DNA from: G963663775 sp963664255
GTDB taxonomy: Bacteria > Bacillota > Clostridia > Oscillospirales > Butyricicoccaceae
DNA: 64,000 bases
Assembly: GCA_963664255.1 (NCBI GenBank)
Contig: OY760938.1
Span: forward strand, 1,364,001 to 1,428,000
Direction: 5' to 3'
How positions within the stretch are numbered: position 1 is the stretch's first letter; every line of letters starts with the position of its first letter. The translations under genes and the position numbers were made by a program. The notes under the pieces were generated by a model, which had not been told where the DNA came from, did no database searches, and saw only the letters and a program-made list of their open reading frames with translations. Positions 24,109-33,854 of this stretch are shown here, piece after piece.

Positions 24109-27100
24109 TTGAAAAAACGAAGTAAACAAGCATTGTCCTTCCTGCTGGCACTGTATATGGTGACCTCTTTGGTTCTGCCATCCTTTGCGGCAAGCATCAC
24201 CACAGACTATGCCGGACATTGGGCAGAAAGCACCATCCAAGCTTGGGTGGATGACGGCCTTTTGCAAGGAAACACCGCGGGCAATGTCAATCCAGATGCG
24301 AAAATCACCCGTGCGGAATTTATCACCCTAGTCAACCGTATGATGCAGTATACACAGACAGGCGAAGAAATTACGGCATATACCGATGTTTCGGCAGACG
24401 ACTGGTATTATCAGGCGGCTGCCATTGCCTTGCATAAAGGGTATATCTCCGGCACAAGTGCCTCGACCCTCTCCCCCACCGCATCCATCACACGGGAGCA
24501 AGCCTTTGTGATGCTGGCAAGGATGCAGGGGCTGTCGGAAGACACCAATAGCACCGCGCTTTCTGCTGCCACGGATGCCGCTGCGGTGTCTGCATGGGCA
24601 CAAAGCGGCACTGCGGCACTGCTGCAAAACGGTCTGGTGACAGGCACCAACGGCAAGCTCAATCCTGCGGCGAATATCACACGTGCAGAAGCGTTGGTTC
24701 TGCTCGACCGTGTCCATACCCACACCCGCATCTATGGCTTTGCAGGCACATATGGCTCGTCTGACAGCACGCAGGAAGCCGCAAATGTCACCATCACCGC
24801 GCCTGGTGTGACCCTGCAGAATCTGCAAATCACAGGGGATTTGACCATCGCCGCTTCGGTAGGCGAAGGTGACGTGCATCTGGACAATGTGTCGGTTGCA
24901 GGGAAAATCCTTGTCAATGGCGGCGGCGAACACTCGCTCTATTTTGCAAATATCACCTGCGAGGGTGGCATTGTGGTCAGCAAAGCCGGCAATGGCAATG
25001 TGCGCATTGTTGCCTCTGGCAACACCAACATCAGTGCGGTCGCACTCAACACAGGTGCAATTTTGGTGACGCAGGAGCTGACAGGCGGCGGCATCAAACA
25101 GGTAACCATCCCCGCAGAGTATATCGGCACAGGCGATATTGAACTTATCGGCAGCTTTTCCAATGTCACAAACGATTTCAGCGGCGCCAAAATCGCCATG
25201 GATGGTGCAACCGTTGGTTCCTTGGCATTGAACGCCGCCGCTGACATCTCGGGCACAGGCACAATTCAAAATGCAGCCATCAGCCAAGCAGCAGGTGGCA
25301 ATTCCACCCTGTCTGTCAAGCCGCGTTCGATGTCGGGCGCTGGTGCTGGCAGCGTGAACTATTCCGGCGGTACTACAAGCGGTTCTTCTTCTGGAAGTGG
25401 TTCTTCTTCTGGCAGCGGCGGCGGCTCTTCCAATACGGATACCACCGCACCAACCCTTGGCTCGATGTCTGCCACGGTCAATGCTTCTTTGGTTAGTTTC
25501 TCCAACAATGCACTCACTATCCGCACTGGCAGTGCCATGACACAAATCAAGCTGGTAATGAGTGAGCGCATCACCATCGGCTCTTCGGCTTCGGTGCTGA
25601 TGAACGATGGTTCTTCCAACGTTTCTTATGGCACACTTTCTCTGGACAGCACCGACACCGCGGGAAAAACGGTGCTGATTACGCCAAATTCGGCAAATTT
25701 AACCTTTGCAGCGAATGGTACTTACACCTTCTCCGTGGCTGCAAATTCTATGCTGGATACCAGTGCAAACGGCAACGCTGCCATTTCCTTCACGGTGGTT
25801 GCCTCCGATGATATGACCGCATTGCTAACATTTGACACCATCAAGGGGCAAAACACCAGCGAACAGTCCATCACCTCGAATCTCAATCTGCCCACAACGC
25901 TCCCAACGGATAGCACCGTGCAGATTGCATGGGCGTCTTCGGACACGGGCGTCATCGCAACGAATGGCACCGTCACACGCCCTACAACCAATGATGCCAG
26001 TGTGACTTTAACGGCTACCCTAACCTCTGGTGCAACATCACAAAACAAAACCTTTGATTTGGTTGTACGCAATACCGGTATTGACAGTGTTTCCTCGGTT
26101 TTAAATGATGGTGAATATTATGCAACGGGGTATCCCATGGCAACCATTGAAGGCGGCAAGGTCGTGGCAAAGGTACAGCTGAAACAAGCCGCACAGGTAT
26201 ATATGATTGCCTATCAAACCAATGCAAACAACTGGGATGCGTCTGTTGCGGGTGTCCTTGGCGGCTATGCCGACATCAGAAGCTCCGACAGTTCCCAAAC
26301 CGACAAATATGTCTATATCAATTATGTTGGCTATCAGAACATCACCGACACCACGCAGACCTATACGTTTGATACCGATATTTCACCCCAGAGCAACCAC
26401 AAGGTGAAGCTTGCTTTCGTCATCAAAAACGGCGGCTATACTTCTTCTGCGGTTTCGCAAATCACATTTGATTTGGCTTCGGCAAATGCAACCGATTCGA
26501 CCGCGCCTTACTACTATGGCTCCGCATATGTCAATAGTGCCCTTAATAAAATTTATCTGTACAATGACGAACCACTGGACACGAGTAGTGTGCCAGCGAC
26601 AGGTGATTTCTCCATTATTGGCAGTGATAGCAATCCTGTTTCCGGGGTTTCTGTTGATGCTGTTGCCCTGTCCAATAACAACAATGACAGCCATTTTGCC
26701 GCATCCTGCATTACACTCACCGTCAGTGGACTGTCTTCCAGCTCTGGGGTTTCTGTGAAATATACCCCTGGTACAAATGCGCTGCAAGACCAAAATGAAA
26801 ATGCGTGCAGCACCTTTACCTTGCCGATTGCGCCTGCAACCCTCTCCATTGACCAAGTGCACGTCAACGCGGCGCAGGGCACACTCCATGCGCACATCAC
26901 CCCCTGTGTCAAGACAGATACGCTAGAGCTGTCTGCGAGCGATTTTACCGTGACAAATGGCAGTACGGCCATTCCCATGACAGATTTGGATTATAGCTAT
27001 AACTATAGCGATTTGGATGTTTACCTCACGTTTGTTCCCAATGCCGCTTACAATGACATCAGCGTTAGCTATACCCCGCAAAGCGGCATGAGCGATTGGG

Positions 27101-27519
27101 CGCAGGATACCATCCCCACCACGCCGATTGCGTACACCGGCAGCGTTACCTATCTGCCGCAGATTACCAGCGCAACGGTAACCGCTGTGCGCAACCAAGA
27201 GCCAGATTATATTCGCCTGCGGTTTGACGGCACGATGCAGCTGGAAACCTCCTCTGTGGCTGCCGGATACTTCACACTGACCGTGGACGGAACCGCATAC
27301 CAGCTGCGAGGATTTGATACGGATGTGGGTTCCACCAACGCATACACAGTAGACATCAATCTGGACACGCAAACCCATCTGCCCGATTTGAACAATGCGT
27401 CCACGATTACGATTTCCTACACCATACCTTCCGCTTCACCCACGAATGGCTTGCGTGACCTGTCCGGCGCGTATGTGTCAAGCTTCTCTGGGGTCACGGT
27501 ATCGACCGCTCGCAATTAA
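24109..27519 (+). CDS. Large SLH-domain surface protein with Ig-like and SwmB-like repeats
   Basis: A 1136-residue exported protein with a TTG start behind GAGGGAG. After the signal peptide (ends near SFAAS) come three S-layer-homology domains in about residues 30-210 (AGHWAESTIQAWVDDGLL, ITRAEFITLVNRM, ITREQAFVMLARM, ITRAEALVLLDRV), which bind secondary cell-wall polymer. A beta-rich region follows, then a Gly/Ser linker at about 420-443, an atrophied bacterial Ig-like domain (about 565-653), and C-terminal SwmB-like repeats (about 790-1136) with the YIRLRFDGTM type strand. It is monocistronic, with its own promoter and terminator. The role is probably structural or adhesive at the cell surface. 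Confidence 0.88.
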   Translation: MKKRSKQALSFLLALYMVTSLVLPSFAASITTDYAGHWAESTIQAWVDDGLLQGNTAGNVNPDAKITRAEFITLVNRMMQYTQTGEEITAYTDVSADDWYYQAAAIALHKGYISGTSASTLSPTASITREQAFVMLARMQGLSEDTNSTALSAATDAAAVSAWAQSGTAALLQNGLVTGTNGKLNPAANITRAEALVLLDRVHTHTRIYGFAGTYGSSDSTQEAANVTITAPGVTLQNLQITGDLTIAASVGEGDVHLDNVSVAGKILVNGGGEHSLYFANITCEGGIVVSKAGNGNVRIVASGNTNISAVALNTGAILVTQELTGGGIKQVTIPAEYIGTGDIELIGSFSNVTNDFSGAKIAMDGATVGSLALNAAADISGTGTIQNAAISQAAGGNSTLSVKPRSMSGAGAGSVNYSGGTTSGSSSGSGSSSGSGGGSSNTDTTAPTLGSMSATVNASLVSFSNNALTIRTGSAMTQIKLVMSERITIGSSASVLMNDGSSNVSYGTLSLDSTDTAGKTVLITPNSANLTFAANGTYTFSVAANSMLDTSANGNAAISFTVVASDDMTALLTFDTIKGQNTSEQSITSNLNLPTTLPTDSTVQIAWASSDTGVIATNGTVTRPTTNDASVTLTATLTSGATSQNKTFDLVVRNTGIDSVSSVLNDGEYYATGYPMATIEGGKVVAKVQLKQAAQVYMIAYQTNANNWDASVAGVLGGYADIRSSDSSQTDKYVYINYVGYQNITDTTQTYTFDTDISPQSNHKVKLAFVIKNGGYTSSAVSQITFDLASANATDSTAPYYYGSAYVNSALNKIYLYNDEPLDTSSVPATGDFSIIGSDSNPVSGVSVDAVALSNNNNDSHFAASCITLTVSGLSSSSGVSVKYTPGTNALQDQNENACSTFTLPIAPATLSIDQVHVNAAQGTLHAHITPCVKTDTLELSASDFTVTNGSTAIPMTDLDYSYNYSDLDVYLTFVPNAAYNDISVSYTPQSGMSDWAQDTIPTTPIAYTGSVTYLPQITSATVTAVRNQEPDYIRLRFDGTMQLETSSVAAGYFTLTVDGTAYQLRGFDTDVGSTNAYTVDINLDTQTHLPDLNNASTITISYTIPSASPTNGLRDLSGAYVSSFSGVTVSTARN

Positions 27520-27583
27520 CAGGAAATCCCCTGCGGTTCGATTCCGCAAAATCATCTTTTCATATCCTGTGTTTCGGATGGGA

Positions 27584-27625
27584 AAAAGCGGTGCAACATT
27601 TGACGTGTTGCACCGCTTTTTTTAG
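27584..27625 (+). terminator. Terminator of the SLH gene
   Basis: A 15-bp stem (27584-27598 with 27606-27620, centred on aagcggtgcaaca) and a T-run. Confidence 0.9.
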
Positions 27626-27807
27626 ACGCTGTGTATATAAGGCAGGTCACAACCACACATGACGGAAAAGACACCCCTGTTTCTACCGTTTGACACGATG
27701 CATACCGCTACTACGCGAACATTTTACGAAGAAAATCACAATTCCACTGGTATATGACACTTTATTGTGATAAAATATAAGAAAAAATGTGGATATGAGG
27801 CTATATT

Positions 27808-29301
27808 ATGGATGATAATATTTTGAAAAATCAACATATCAAACAACTTCTGGATATTGGCATTGCGCTGACTGCGGAAAAGGATTACGACAAGCTTTTG
27901 GAAAAAATTCTGACGGGTGCCAGAAGCATTGCCAACGCCGACGGCGGCACCTTATATCTGGTGGAGCAGAATCAGCTGCACTATAAAATCATGCAAACCA
28001 CATCCTTGGATATTTTCATGGGCGGCAACGGTGAAAAAATCAACTTCCCACCGCTGGAAATGCTGCGCAGCAATGTTTCCGCGTACAGCGCCATCACCAA
28101 ACAGAGCATTAACATACCGGATGTGTATCATTCCGCGCTGTTTGATTTTTCCGGTCCAAAAAAATTTGATGCCGCCACAGGATATGTCACCACGTCCATG
28201 CTGGTGATTCCGCTCATCAACCGTGAGGATAAGGTGATTGGTGTGCTGCAGCTGATTAATGCACTGGATGACCGCGGTCTACCCATTCCCTTTGCGCCGC
28301 ACATCGAAAACATTGTAAAATCATTGGCATCACAAGCCGGCATTGCGCTTGAAAACATGCAATATGTGGACGAAATTAAGCAATTTTTCAAATCCTTCGT
28401 GGAAGTACTGGCAACTGCCATTGATGAGCGAACCCCCTACAACGCCAACCATTCCAAAACCATCGCACAGCTCATCGGAAAATTTGCAGCGTATTTGAAT
28501 ACCGTAACCACAGGACGCTATCGCGAGGTTTCCTTTGATGAAAGCCAGATTCATGAAATTGTAACCACCGCGTGGCTGCATGATATTGGAAAAATCGCCA
28601 TACCACTAGAAATCCTTGACAAGCCGACCCGTCTGGGGGACACTGAGCAACCACTTCTGCTGCGGTTGGACTTGATTGCCGCCAAATTGCGGCTGCAATA
28701 TCTCGAAAAAGCCGTGGCGACCACCGATGCCGATGTGCGCACGCAACTGGAACAGCACTGGCAGGAAACCCAAGCCTATATGGCAGACGTGCGTCAATTT
28801 GTGCTGGAGGTCAATCGTCCAACTACCTTTATGGATGCCGAAAAGCTGGAAAAACTCGCCGCTATTAAGCAAAAAAAATGGGATGGCATCGAAGAAGAAC
28901 TGCTCACCGATGCCGATTTTGAAAATCTGAGCATTGTAAAAGGCACGCTCACCACGCAGGAGCGTACGGTGATTGAGCATCATGTCAGCGCAACCGAGCG
29001 TATTTTATCCAAAATGACCTTTCCAGAGTATCTCAAGCATGTGCCGGATTGGGCGGCAAAGCATCATGAGTTTTTAGACGGCAGTGGCTATTGCAAGGGG
29101 TGCGGTGCGGATGATTTGCCGATAGAAGTACGAATGCTGACGATTTTAGACATTTATGATGCACTGACTGCCATCGACAGACCCTATAAGCCAGGGATGC
29201 CGAAGGAAAAGGCGATTCAAATTCTTGGATTCATGGTAAAGGAGGGGAAACTGGACAAAGAGCTGGTTGCGTGCTTTATCGAAAGCCGTATTTGGGAATA
29301 A
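27808..29301 (+). CDS. GAF and HD-GYP-type phosphohydrolase
   Basis: A 497-residue cytoplasmic protein. Residues 15-180 form a GAF sensor domain (DGGTLYLVE, TSMLVIPLINREDKVIGVLQL). Residues 195-490 carry an HD-GYP phosphodiesterase: first His in YNANHSKTIAQL, the HD pair in LHDIGKIAIP (about 257-258), HH in IEHHVSATERIL, and HHEFLDGSGYCKG where HD-GYP enzymes have GYP. About 100 residues are inserted between the HD pair and the later histidines. It probably degrades cyclic di-GMP, or another cyclic dinucleotide since the GYP motif is changed. It is the first gene of a four-gene operon with a CHASE2 cyclase 26 bases downstream. Confidence 0.87.
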   Translation: MDDNILKNQHIKQLLDIGIALTAEKDYDKLLEKILTGARSIANADGGTLYLVEQNQLHYKIMQTTSLDIFMGGNGEKINFPPLEMLRSNVSAYSAITKQSINIPDVYHSALFDFSGPKKFDAATGYVTTSMLVIPLINREDKVIGVLQLINALDDRGLPIPFAPHIENIVKSLASQAGIALENMQYVDEIKQFFKSFVEVLATAIDERTPYNANHSKTIAQLIGKFAAYLNTVTTGRYREVSFDESQIHEIVTTAWLHDIGKIAIPLEILDKPTRLGDTEQPLLLRLDLIAAKLRLQYLEKAVATTDADVRTQLEQHWQETQAYMADVRQFVLEVNRPTTFMDAEKLEKLAAIKQKKWDGIEEELLTDADFENLSIVKGTLTTQERTVIEHHVSATERILSKMTFPEYLKHVPDWAAKHHEFLDGSGYCKGCGADDLPIEVRMLTILDIYDALTAIDRPYKPGMPKEKAIQILGFMVKEGKLDKELVACFIESRIWE

Positions 29302-29327
29302 TCACCTAGAGGGGGGGATGTTTTTAG

Positions 29328-31082
29328 ATGAAAAACAAAAAATCCATTTACATTTTTGTGTCGTTGATGCTTGTCCTCATTTTTTCATTCTTTATGGACT
29401 ATCTCGCTGTTTTTCAAAGCATGATTTATGACCATATGTATGAATCTGCTGACACACCATCCGACAACATCGTCATTGTGGGAATTGATGACCTAAGCTA
29501 TGAAAACATTGGACGCTGGCCGTATTCTCGGGATATGCAAAGCGTCATCTTCCAAAATATCTTGCGAGACCATCCAGCGGTGTTGGGCATCGACATCATC
29601 TATGATGCGATAACAAACACTGCCGATGACCAAATGCTCATTGACACCTTGCAGAACAATCCAGTGGTGTGTGCCAGCGTTTTGGTTTCCGGCAAAGAGC
29701 AGTGGGGCTATGTTTCAGAAAACCAGTACCTCACGCCGTTTTCTGCACTTGATGACGCCGTGACCACGGGATATATCAATGCCTACACCGAAGAAAAAGA
29801 CAACGGTGTCATCCGTCAAGCGATTTTATCCCGCACCTTTGATGACACACTCTATGATAGCTTTGCCTATGCCATTTATCAGAAATATGCCCTGCACAAT
29901 GGCATACAAGAGGATAATTTTTCAGATGAATATAACCATCCGTTATATGTCGATTATGCCGGACAGCCCACAGATTTTCAAAACATCTCTGCCTATATGG
30001 TGTACAACGACATGATTCCGGAAGGCTTTTTTGAGGACAAAATTGTTTTGTTTGGTCCCTACAGCCTTGGTATGCAGGACGAATATCCAACGCCGATTGA
30101 TAAAGAGGAAAAAATGTTCGGGGTTGAGGTGCATGCCAATATCATCCAGAATCTGATGGAAAATCGCTTCAAGCGTGATGTCAGCGGTTATGTGGACTTA
30201 TTTCTCATCTTTTTTACCGGACTGCTGTCTTTTGTCGTGTCCCGCAAAGCCAAACCCTTCCTTGCCTTTTGGCTGCACTTATGCCTAATCATTGCGTATT
30301 TTGGGGCGGGAAAATACGTGTATACGCATGGATATGTGCTGCAAATCGTCTATCCGATTGCAACTGTGCTTGTGTTCTATATTGTTACGCTGGTCTACAA
30401 CTACATTGAGCAGACGGCGGAACGCAAGCGCATCACCGGCATTTTCGGCCGATATGTTGCGCCGCAAATCGTCAACAAAATTTTGGAGGACGGCGATGCC
30501 AATTTAAAGCTTGGCGGTACTCGCAAATATATCTCGGTCCTGTTTGTGGATATTCGTGGCTTCACCCCGCTGTCGGAAAAGGCGCAGCCAGAAGAAGTGG
30601 TGGAAATCCTCAACGCCTACTTGGATTTGTGTGCAAAATCCATTTTCCACAATGGCGGCACGTTAGATAAATTCATCGGAGATGCAACCATGGCAATTTA
30701 TAATGCGCCGCTCGATTTGGAAGACCATGCGTTTTGCGCCGTCAAAACCGCTTGGGAAATGAAGAAAGGTGCACAATCTTTGATGAAGGATTTAGAGGAA
30801 AAATACAACCGTACGGTGCAATTTGGCATTGGAGTCAATACCGGCTATGCTGTTGTTGGCAACATCGGCTCGAATGACCGCATGGATTATACCGCCATTG
30901 GCGATACCGTGAATACCTCCGCACGACTGGAAAGCAATGCAAAACCAGGGCAAATCCTGATTAGCCAAGAAACCTATGACCTTGTAAAAGACAAAATCAC
31001 TGCTACCTCTCTTGGCGGATTAAAGGTAAAGGGTAAATCCGAGGAGATTGCGGTCTATCAAGTCGATGATTTGCAGGTATAA
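29328..31082 (+). CDS. CHASE2-domain class III adenylate cyclase
   Basis: A 584-residue membrane protein. One N-terminal helix (about 7-25) is followed by an extracellular CHASE2 sensor (about 30-285, IVIVGIDDLSYENIGRWPYSRD, LGIDIIYD), three membrane helices (about 285-375) and a cytoplasmic class III cyclase domain (about 395-580). Metal-binding aspartates are in VLFVDIRGFTPLSE and DKFIGDATMA. The KFIGD lysine and the aspartate in DYTAIGDTVNTSARLE fit ATP rather than GTP as substrate. It should make cAMP in response to an outside signal. A G-rich ribosome-binding site precedes the ATG. Downstream neighbours are an exported FecR/SwmB protein and an NHL protein. Confidence 0.92.
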   Translation: MKNKKSIYIFVSLMLVLIFSFFMDYLAVFQSMIYDHMYESADTPSDNIVIVGIDDLSYENIGRWPYSRDMQSVIFQNILRDHPAVLGIDIIYDAITNTADDQMLIDTLQNNPVVCASVLVSGKEQWGYVSENQYLTPFSALDDAVTTGYINAYTEEKDNGVIRQAILSRTFDDTLYDSFAYAIYQKYALHNGIQEDNFSDEYNHPLYVDYAGQPTDFQNISAYMVYNDMIPEGFFEDKIVLFGPYSLGMQDEYPTPIDKEEKMFGVEVHANIIQNLMENRFKRDVSGYVDLFLIFFTGLLSFVVSRKAKPFLAFWLHLCLIIAYFGAGKYVYTHGYVLQIVYPIATVLVFYIVTLVYNYIEQTAERKRITGIFGRYVAPQIVNKILEDGDANLKLGGTRKYISVLFVDIRGFTPLSEKAQPEEVVEILNAYLDLCAKSIFHNGGTLDKFIGDATMAIYNAPLDLEDHAFCAVKTAWEMKKGAQSLMKDLEEKYNRTVQFGIGVNTGYAVVGNIGSNDRMDYTAIGDTVNTSARLESNAKPGQILISQETYDLVKDKITATSLGGLKVKGKSEEIAVYQVDDLQV

Positions 31083-31123
31083 GGTGCTTATCTATTTTTC
31101 ATATCAACAAAGGAGTACATATT

Positions 31124-33832
31124 ATGGGACGAATTCTGAAACGAATCCTTTCTATGCTGATAGTGGTGGCGCTGCTTGTGCCCCATTCCATTGCCCATGC
31201 CGCATCCAGCGGCAGTGCCACGATTTCCGCTTTTGCAGGCAGCGTGAGCATCATCAAATCCGGCGGTGAAAAAACGTTCTCTGCCAAAACCGGCATGAGC
31301 CTGACCCAAGGCGACAAAATTTTAACCGGCAAAAACGCTTGGCTGAAATTAAAAATCAACGGCAGTCAGGAAGTGAAAGTCGGCGCAAAATCCTATGTGT
31401 CCCTCGAGCAACTGACCTACAGCCAATCCAGTGAGCAAACCGGCATTAAGCTGATTAACGGTCAGGTGAGTGCCAATGTGCAAAAGAAGCTGGGCAGCCA
31501 AGACAAGTTTGAGGTGCGCACACCCAACGCCATCATGGGCGCAAAAGGCACCAAATATCTGGTCTCTTATGACGATGCCTCTCAAAGCCGCTTAACGGTG
31601 TTGGAAGGCGTGGTACAGACAGTTACCTCTGTCACCGTGCAGGTAAAGGATGAAAACGGCATTCCTACCGAAAAGCAACTGACCCTTGTGGTGTCTGTAG
31701 GAGCGGGACAAGACCTCGACTTCAACACCGAACAGCTGCAGCGCGAATTGCAAACGATGGTGGATGCATTGCAGTCTGCCGAGGATGGCACCGAAATCAC
31801 CTTGGAAGAGATACAAGCCGCCATCGATGCTCGACTCTCTTCGCAGGAAGTGCAGGAGCTGCACGTTGACATTCTGGATGTGGAAACACTGAATGCATTT
31901 GCTATCGAAGCCATGTTAGAAGCCCTCGCCGCAAGGGAGCAAACCGAAGCGGTGCAACAGCTCACTGCGCAGCTGCAAAGCTTATTGGAAACCCGCAAGG
32001 CAGAAGAGCAGGCAGACGAACAACAGCAGGAAGAGGAGATTGCACAGGAAACACCTTCCAAGCAGGTTTCCTATGATTCCTCTTTTACCTCTAGCACCTC
32101 TACATCTTCCTCCTCGTCTTCTTCGTCTTCTTCCTCTTCTGGAGGTCAAACACCCGCTTTTTATCTTCAAACTGCTACAACCCGAGATACGGACCAGAAT
32201 GGTATTGTTGATAAAATCCGACTTACGTTTAACCAAAACGTTAATTCCAACAGTGTTGCAACCACTGATTTTTCGCTTACATCCAACCATGCAACATTGT
32301 CCATCGGCACAGTCACCTCCGCTGGCGTTGAGACTAGTTCTCCCAATGTAATTGACCTGACCCTGCAAGAAATCCCTACGGGCAGCACCTCCATGAGCTA
32401 TCGTTACAATACGGAAATCACGCCCCTGCTAAACATTGCCGCAGGTGCCCTCACCAGCACCAATGGCGGTTCCTGCGCTGCCACAACGGATTGCGTTGTC
32501 GCCGATGCCGCCCCTCCCGTGCTGATGCATTGGGGAATCAACTTTAACAGCATCCAGAAAACCATTGATTTGAACTTTTCGGAACCACTAGCCAACTACA
32601 ACTTAGGCTCTATGGAAATTACCGATGCTACTGCATCCTCCGAATATTCCCTGTCTGATACATCTCTTGCCTTGGGCGAAGCCGTTTCGGACGGTTCCTA
32701 TCATTTGCAGCTGACTTGTACCTCTCCCACATTGGTCAGCAACATTCGGGCGTTGTCCTCTGATAATCAGAATATTTATCGTATGCTCCTAGGAAACAGT
32801 GCCTACGTGGATGCGTTTGGCAATGCCCCTGTTGGTTATGCAAACAACAACCCCATGCAGTGCACGCAATACACCCCCGATGAAACTGCACCAATGTTCT
32901 CGAGTCTGGCATGGGATGCCGGCACGAACACGCTTTCTGTGACCTTTGATGAATTCCTCGACCTCTCTTTCTTGAGTACCGCATCATCCACAGCGACCTT
33001 GTCTGGCAGCCCCTCATTAAGCAGCGATGGATACACCATTCAACTGCCTTTGAGTACGCCATCAGCTGGTGATACCATCACCTTGGATAATGTCTGTGAT
33101 TTGTATGGCAACGGTGTTGCCCCTTCTGAAGTGCTGACCTATAACGGCACCAATTGGGTAAGAATCACGCCATTTGCGCTCACCTCTGCGTATACTTCCG
33201 GTGCAGATGGCTATGTAACCGCTATTTCTTTGGTTTACAATTACAATATTAATCAAGCCACATTCAATGCGCTCGATGTCAACGATATTGTAGCCAATGA
33301 CAAAATTACACTGACAACCAACAACGATACATTGGGTACGATTACATCCATGAGCCTATCTGCCAACATCGTCACCATAGGGCTGGACAATTCCGGACTG
33401 TCCGCCTACAACTCTGGTGCAACCGAGCAAATTTCCATTGTGGGAGGTCTATTCAGCAACCAAGCCCTTGTTGCCTCACCTGTAGTCTCCTTCTTGCCTC
33501 TAATCGACAGAGTTCCCCCTGTTGCTGCAGTGCTTCCTGGAGATGGCAATACCATCTATAACAATGCCAAGCAGTTCACCCTGTCCTTTAGCGAAGCAAT
33601 GAACACCGACCGCATGAATACCGACAACATTACCCTTTCCGGCAGCGGCAACAGCATTGCTGCTTTGAACTTAGATGCTACTTTCTCACAACTCACCATC
33701 CAACTCACCACTCCTGCAACCGAAGGCGATTGTGTCTATCTGTCGAACGACATTCTAGACAACAACGGCACTGCACTGCCGAGCACCATCACCATTGTCT
33801 ATACGGGCGGCATCTGGGCAATTCAAAACTAA
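31124..33832 (+). CDS. Exported FecR-domain protein with SwmB-like repeats
   Basis: A 902-residue surface protein. A signal peptide ends near AHAASS (about 27). Residues 30-175 are a FecR domain (GDKILTGKNAWLKLKINGS, FEVRTPNAIMGAKGTKYLV). A long helical Gln/Glu-rich region (about 205-310, likely coiled coil) and a serine run (about 320-340) lead to C-terminal SwmB-like domains starting with a calcium-type loop DTDQNGIVDKIRLTF and repeating DETAPMFSSLAW and SEAMNTDRM units. AAGGAG precedes the ATG. FecR-domain proteins beside CHASE2 cyclases recur in other phyla, so this could be the external partner of the cyclase at 29328 (inference). Confidence 0.87.
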   Translation: MGRILKRILSMLIVVALLVPHSIAHAASSGSATISAFAGSVSIIKSGGEKTFSAKTGMSLTQGDKILTGKNAWLKLKINGSQEVKVGAKSYVSLEQLTYSQSSEQTGIKLINGQVSANVQKKLGSQDKFEVRTPNAIMGAKGTKYLVSYDDASQSRLTVLEGVVQTVTSVTVQVKDENGIPTEKQLTLVVSVGAGQDLDFNTEQLQRELQTMVDALQSAEDGTEITLEEIQAAIDARLSSQEVQELHVDILDVETLNAFAIEAMLEALAAREQTEAVQQLTAQLQSLLETRKAEEQADEQQQEEEIAQETPSKQVSYDSSFTSSTSTSSSSSSSSSSSSGGQTPAFYLQTATTRDTDQNGIVDKIRLTFNQNVNSNSVATTDFSLTSNHATLSIGTVTSAGVETSSPNVIDLTLQEIPTGSTSMSYRYNTEITPLLNIAAGALTSTNGGSCAATTDCVVADAAPPVLMHWGINFNSIQKTIDLNFSEPLANYNLGSMEITDATASSEYSLSDTSLALGEAVSDGSYHLQLTCTSPTLVSNIRALSSDNQNIYRMLLGNSAYVDAFGNAPVGYANNNPMQCTQYTPDETAPMFSSLAWDAGTNTLSVTFDEFLDLSFLSTASSTATLSGSPSLSSDGYTIQLPLSTPSAGDTITLDNVCDLYGNGVAPSEVLTYNGTNWVRITPFALTSAYTSGADGYVTAISLVYNYNINQATFNALDVNDIVANDKITLTTNNDTLGTITSMSLSANIVTIGLDNSGLSAYNSGATEQISIVGGLFSNQALVASPVVSFLPLIDRVPPVAAVLPGDGNTIYNNAKQFTLSFSEAMNTDRMNTDNITLSGSGNSIAALNLDATFSQLTIQLTTPATEGDCVYLSNDILDNNGTALPSTITIVYTGGIWAIQN

Positions 33833-33854
33833 TTGCGGAAAGAGGGATTTTTTT

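Noticed and set aside
27532..27548. tRNA T-arm look-alike (tgcggttcgattccgca)
   Set aside because: No acceptor stem, D-arm or anticodon arm fits around it; it lies between the SLH stop codon and its terminator.
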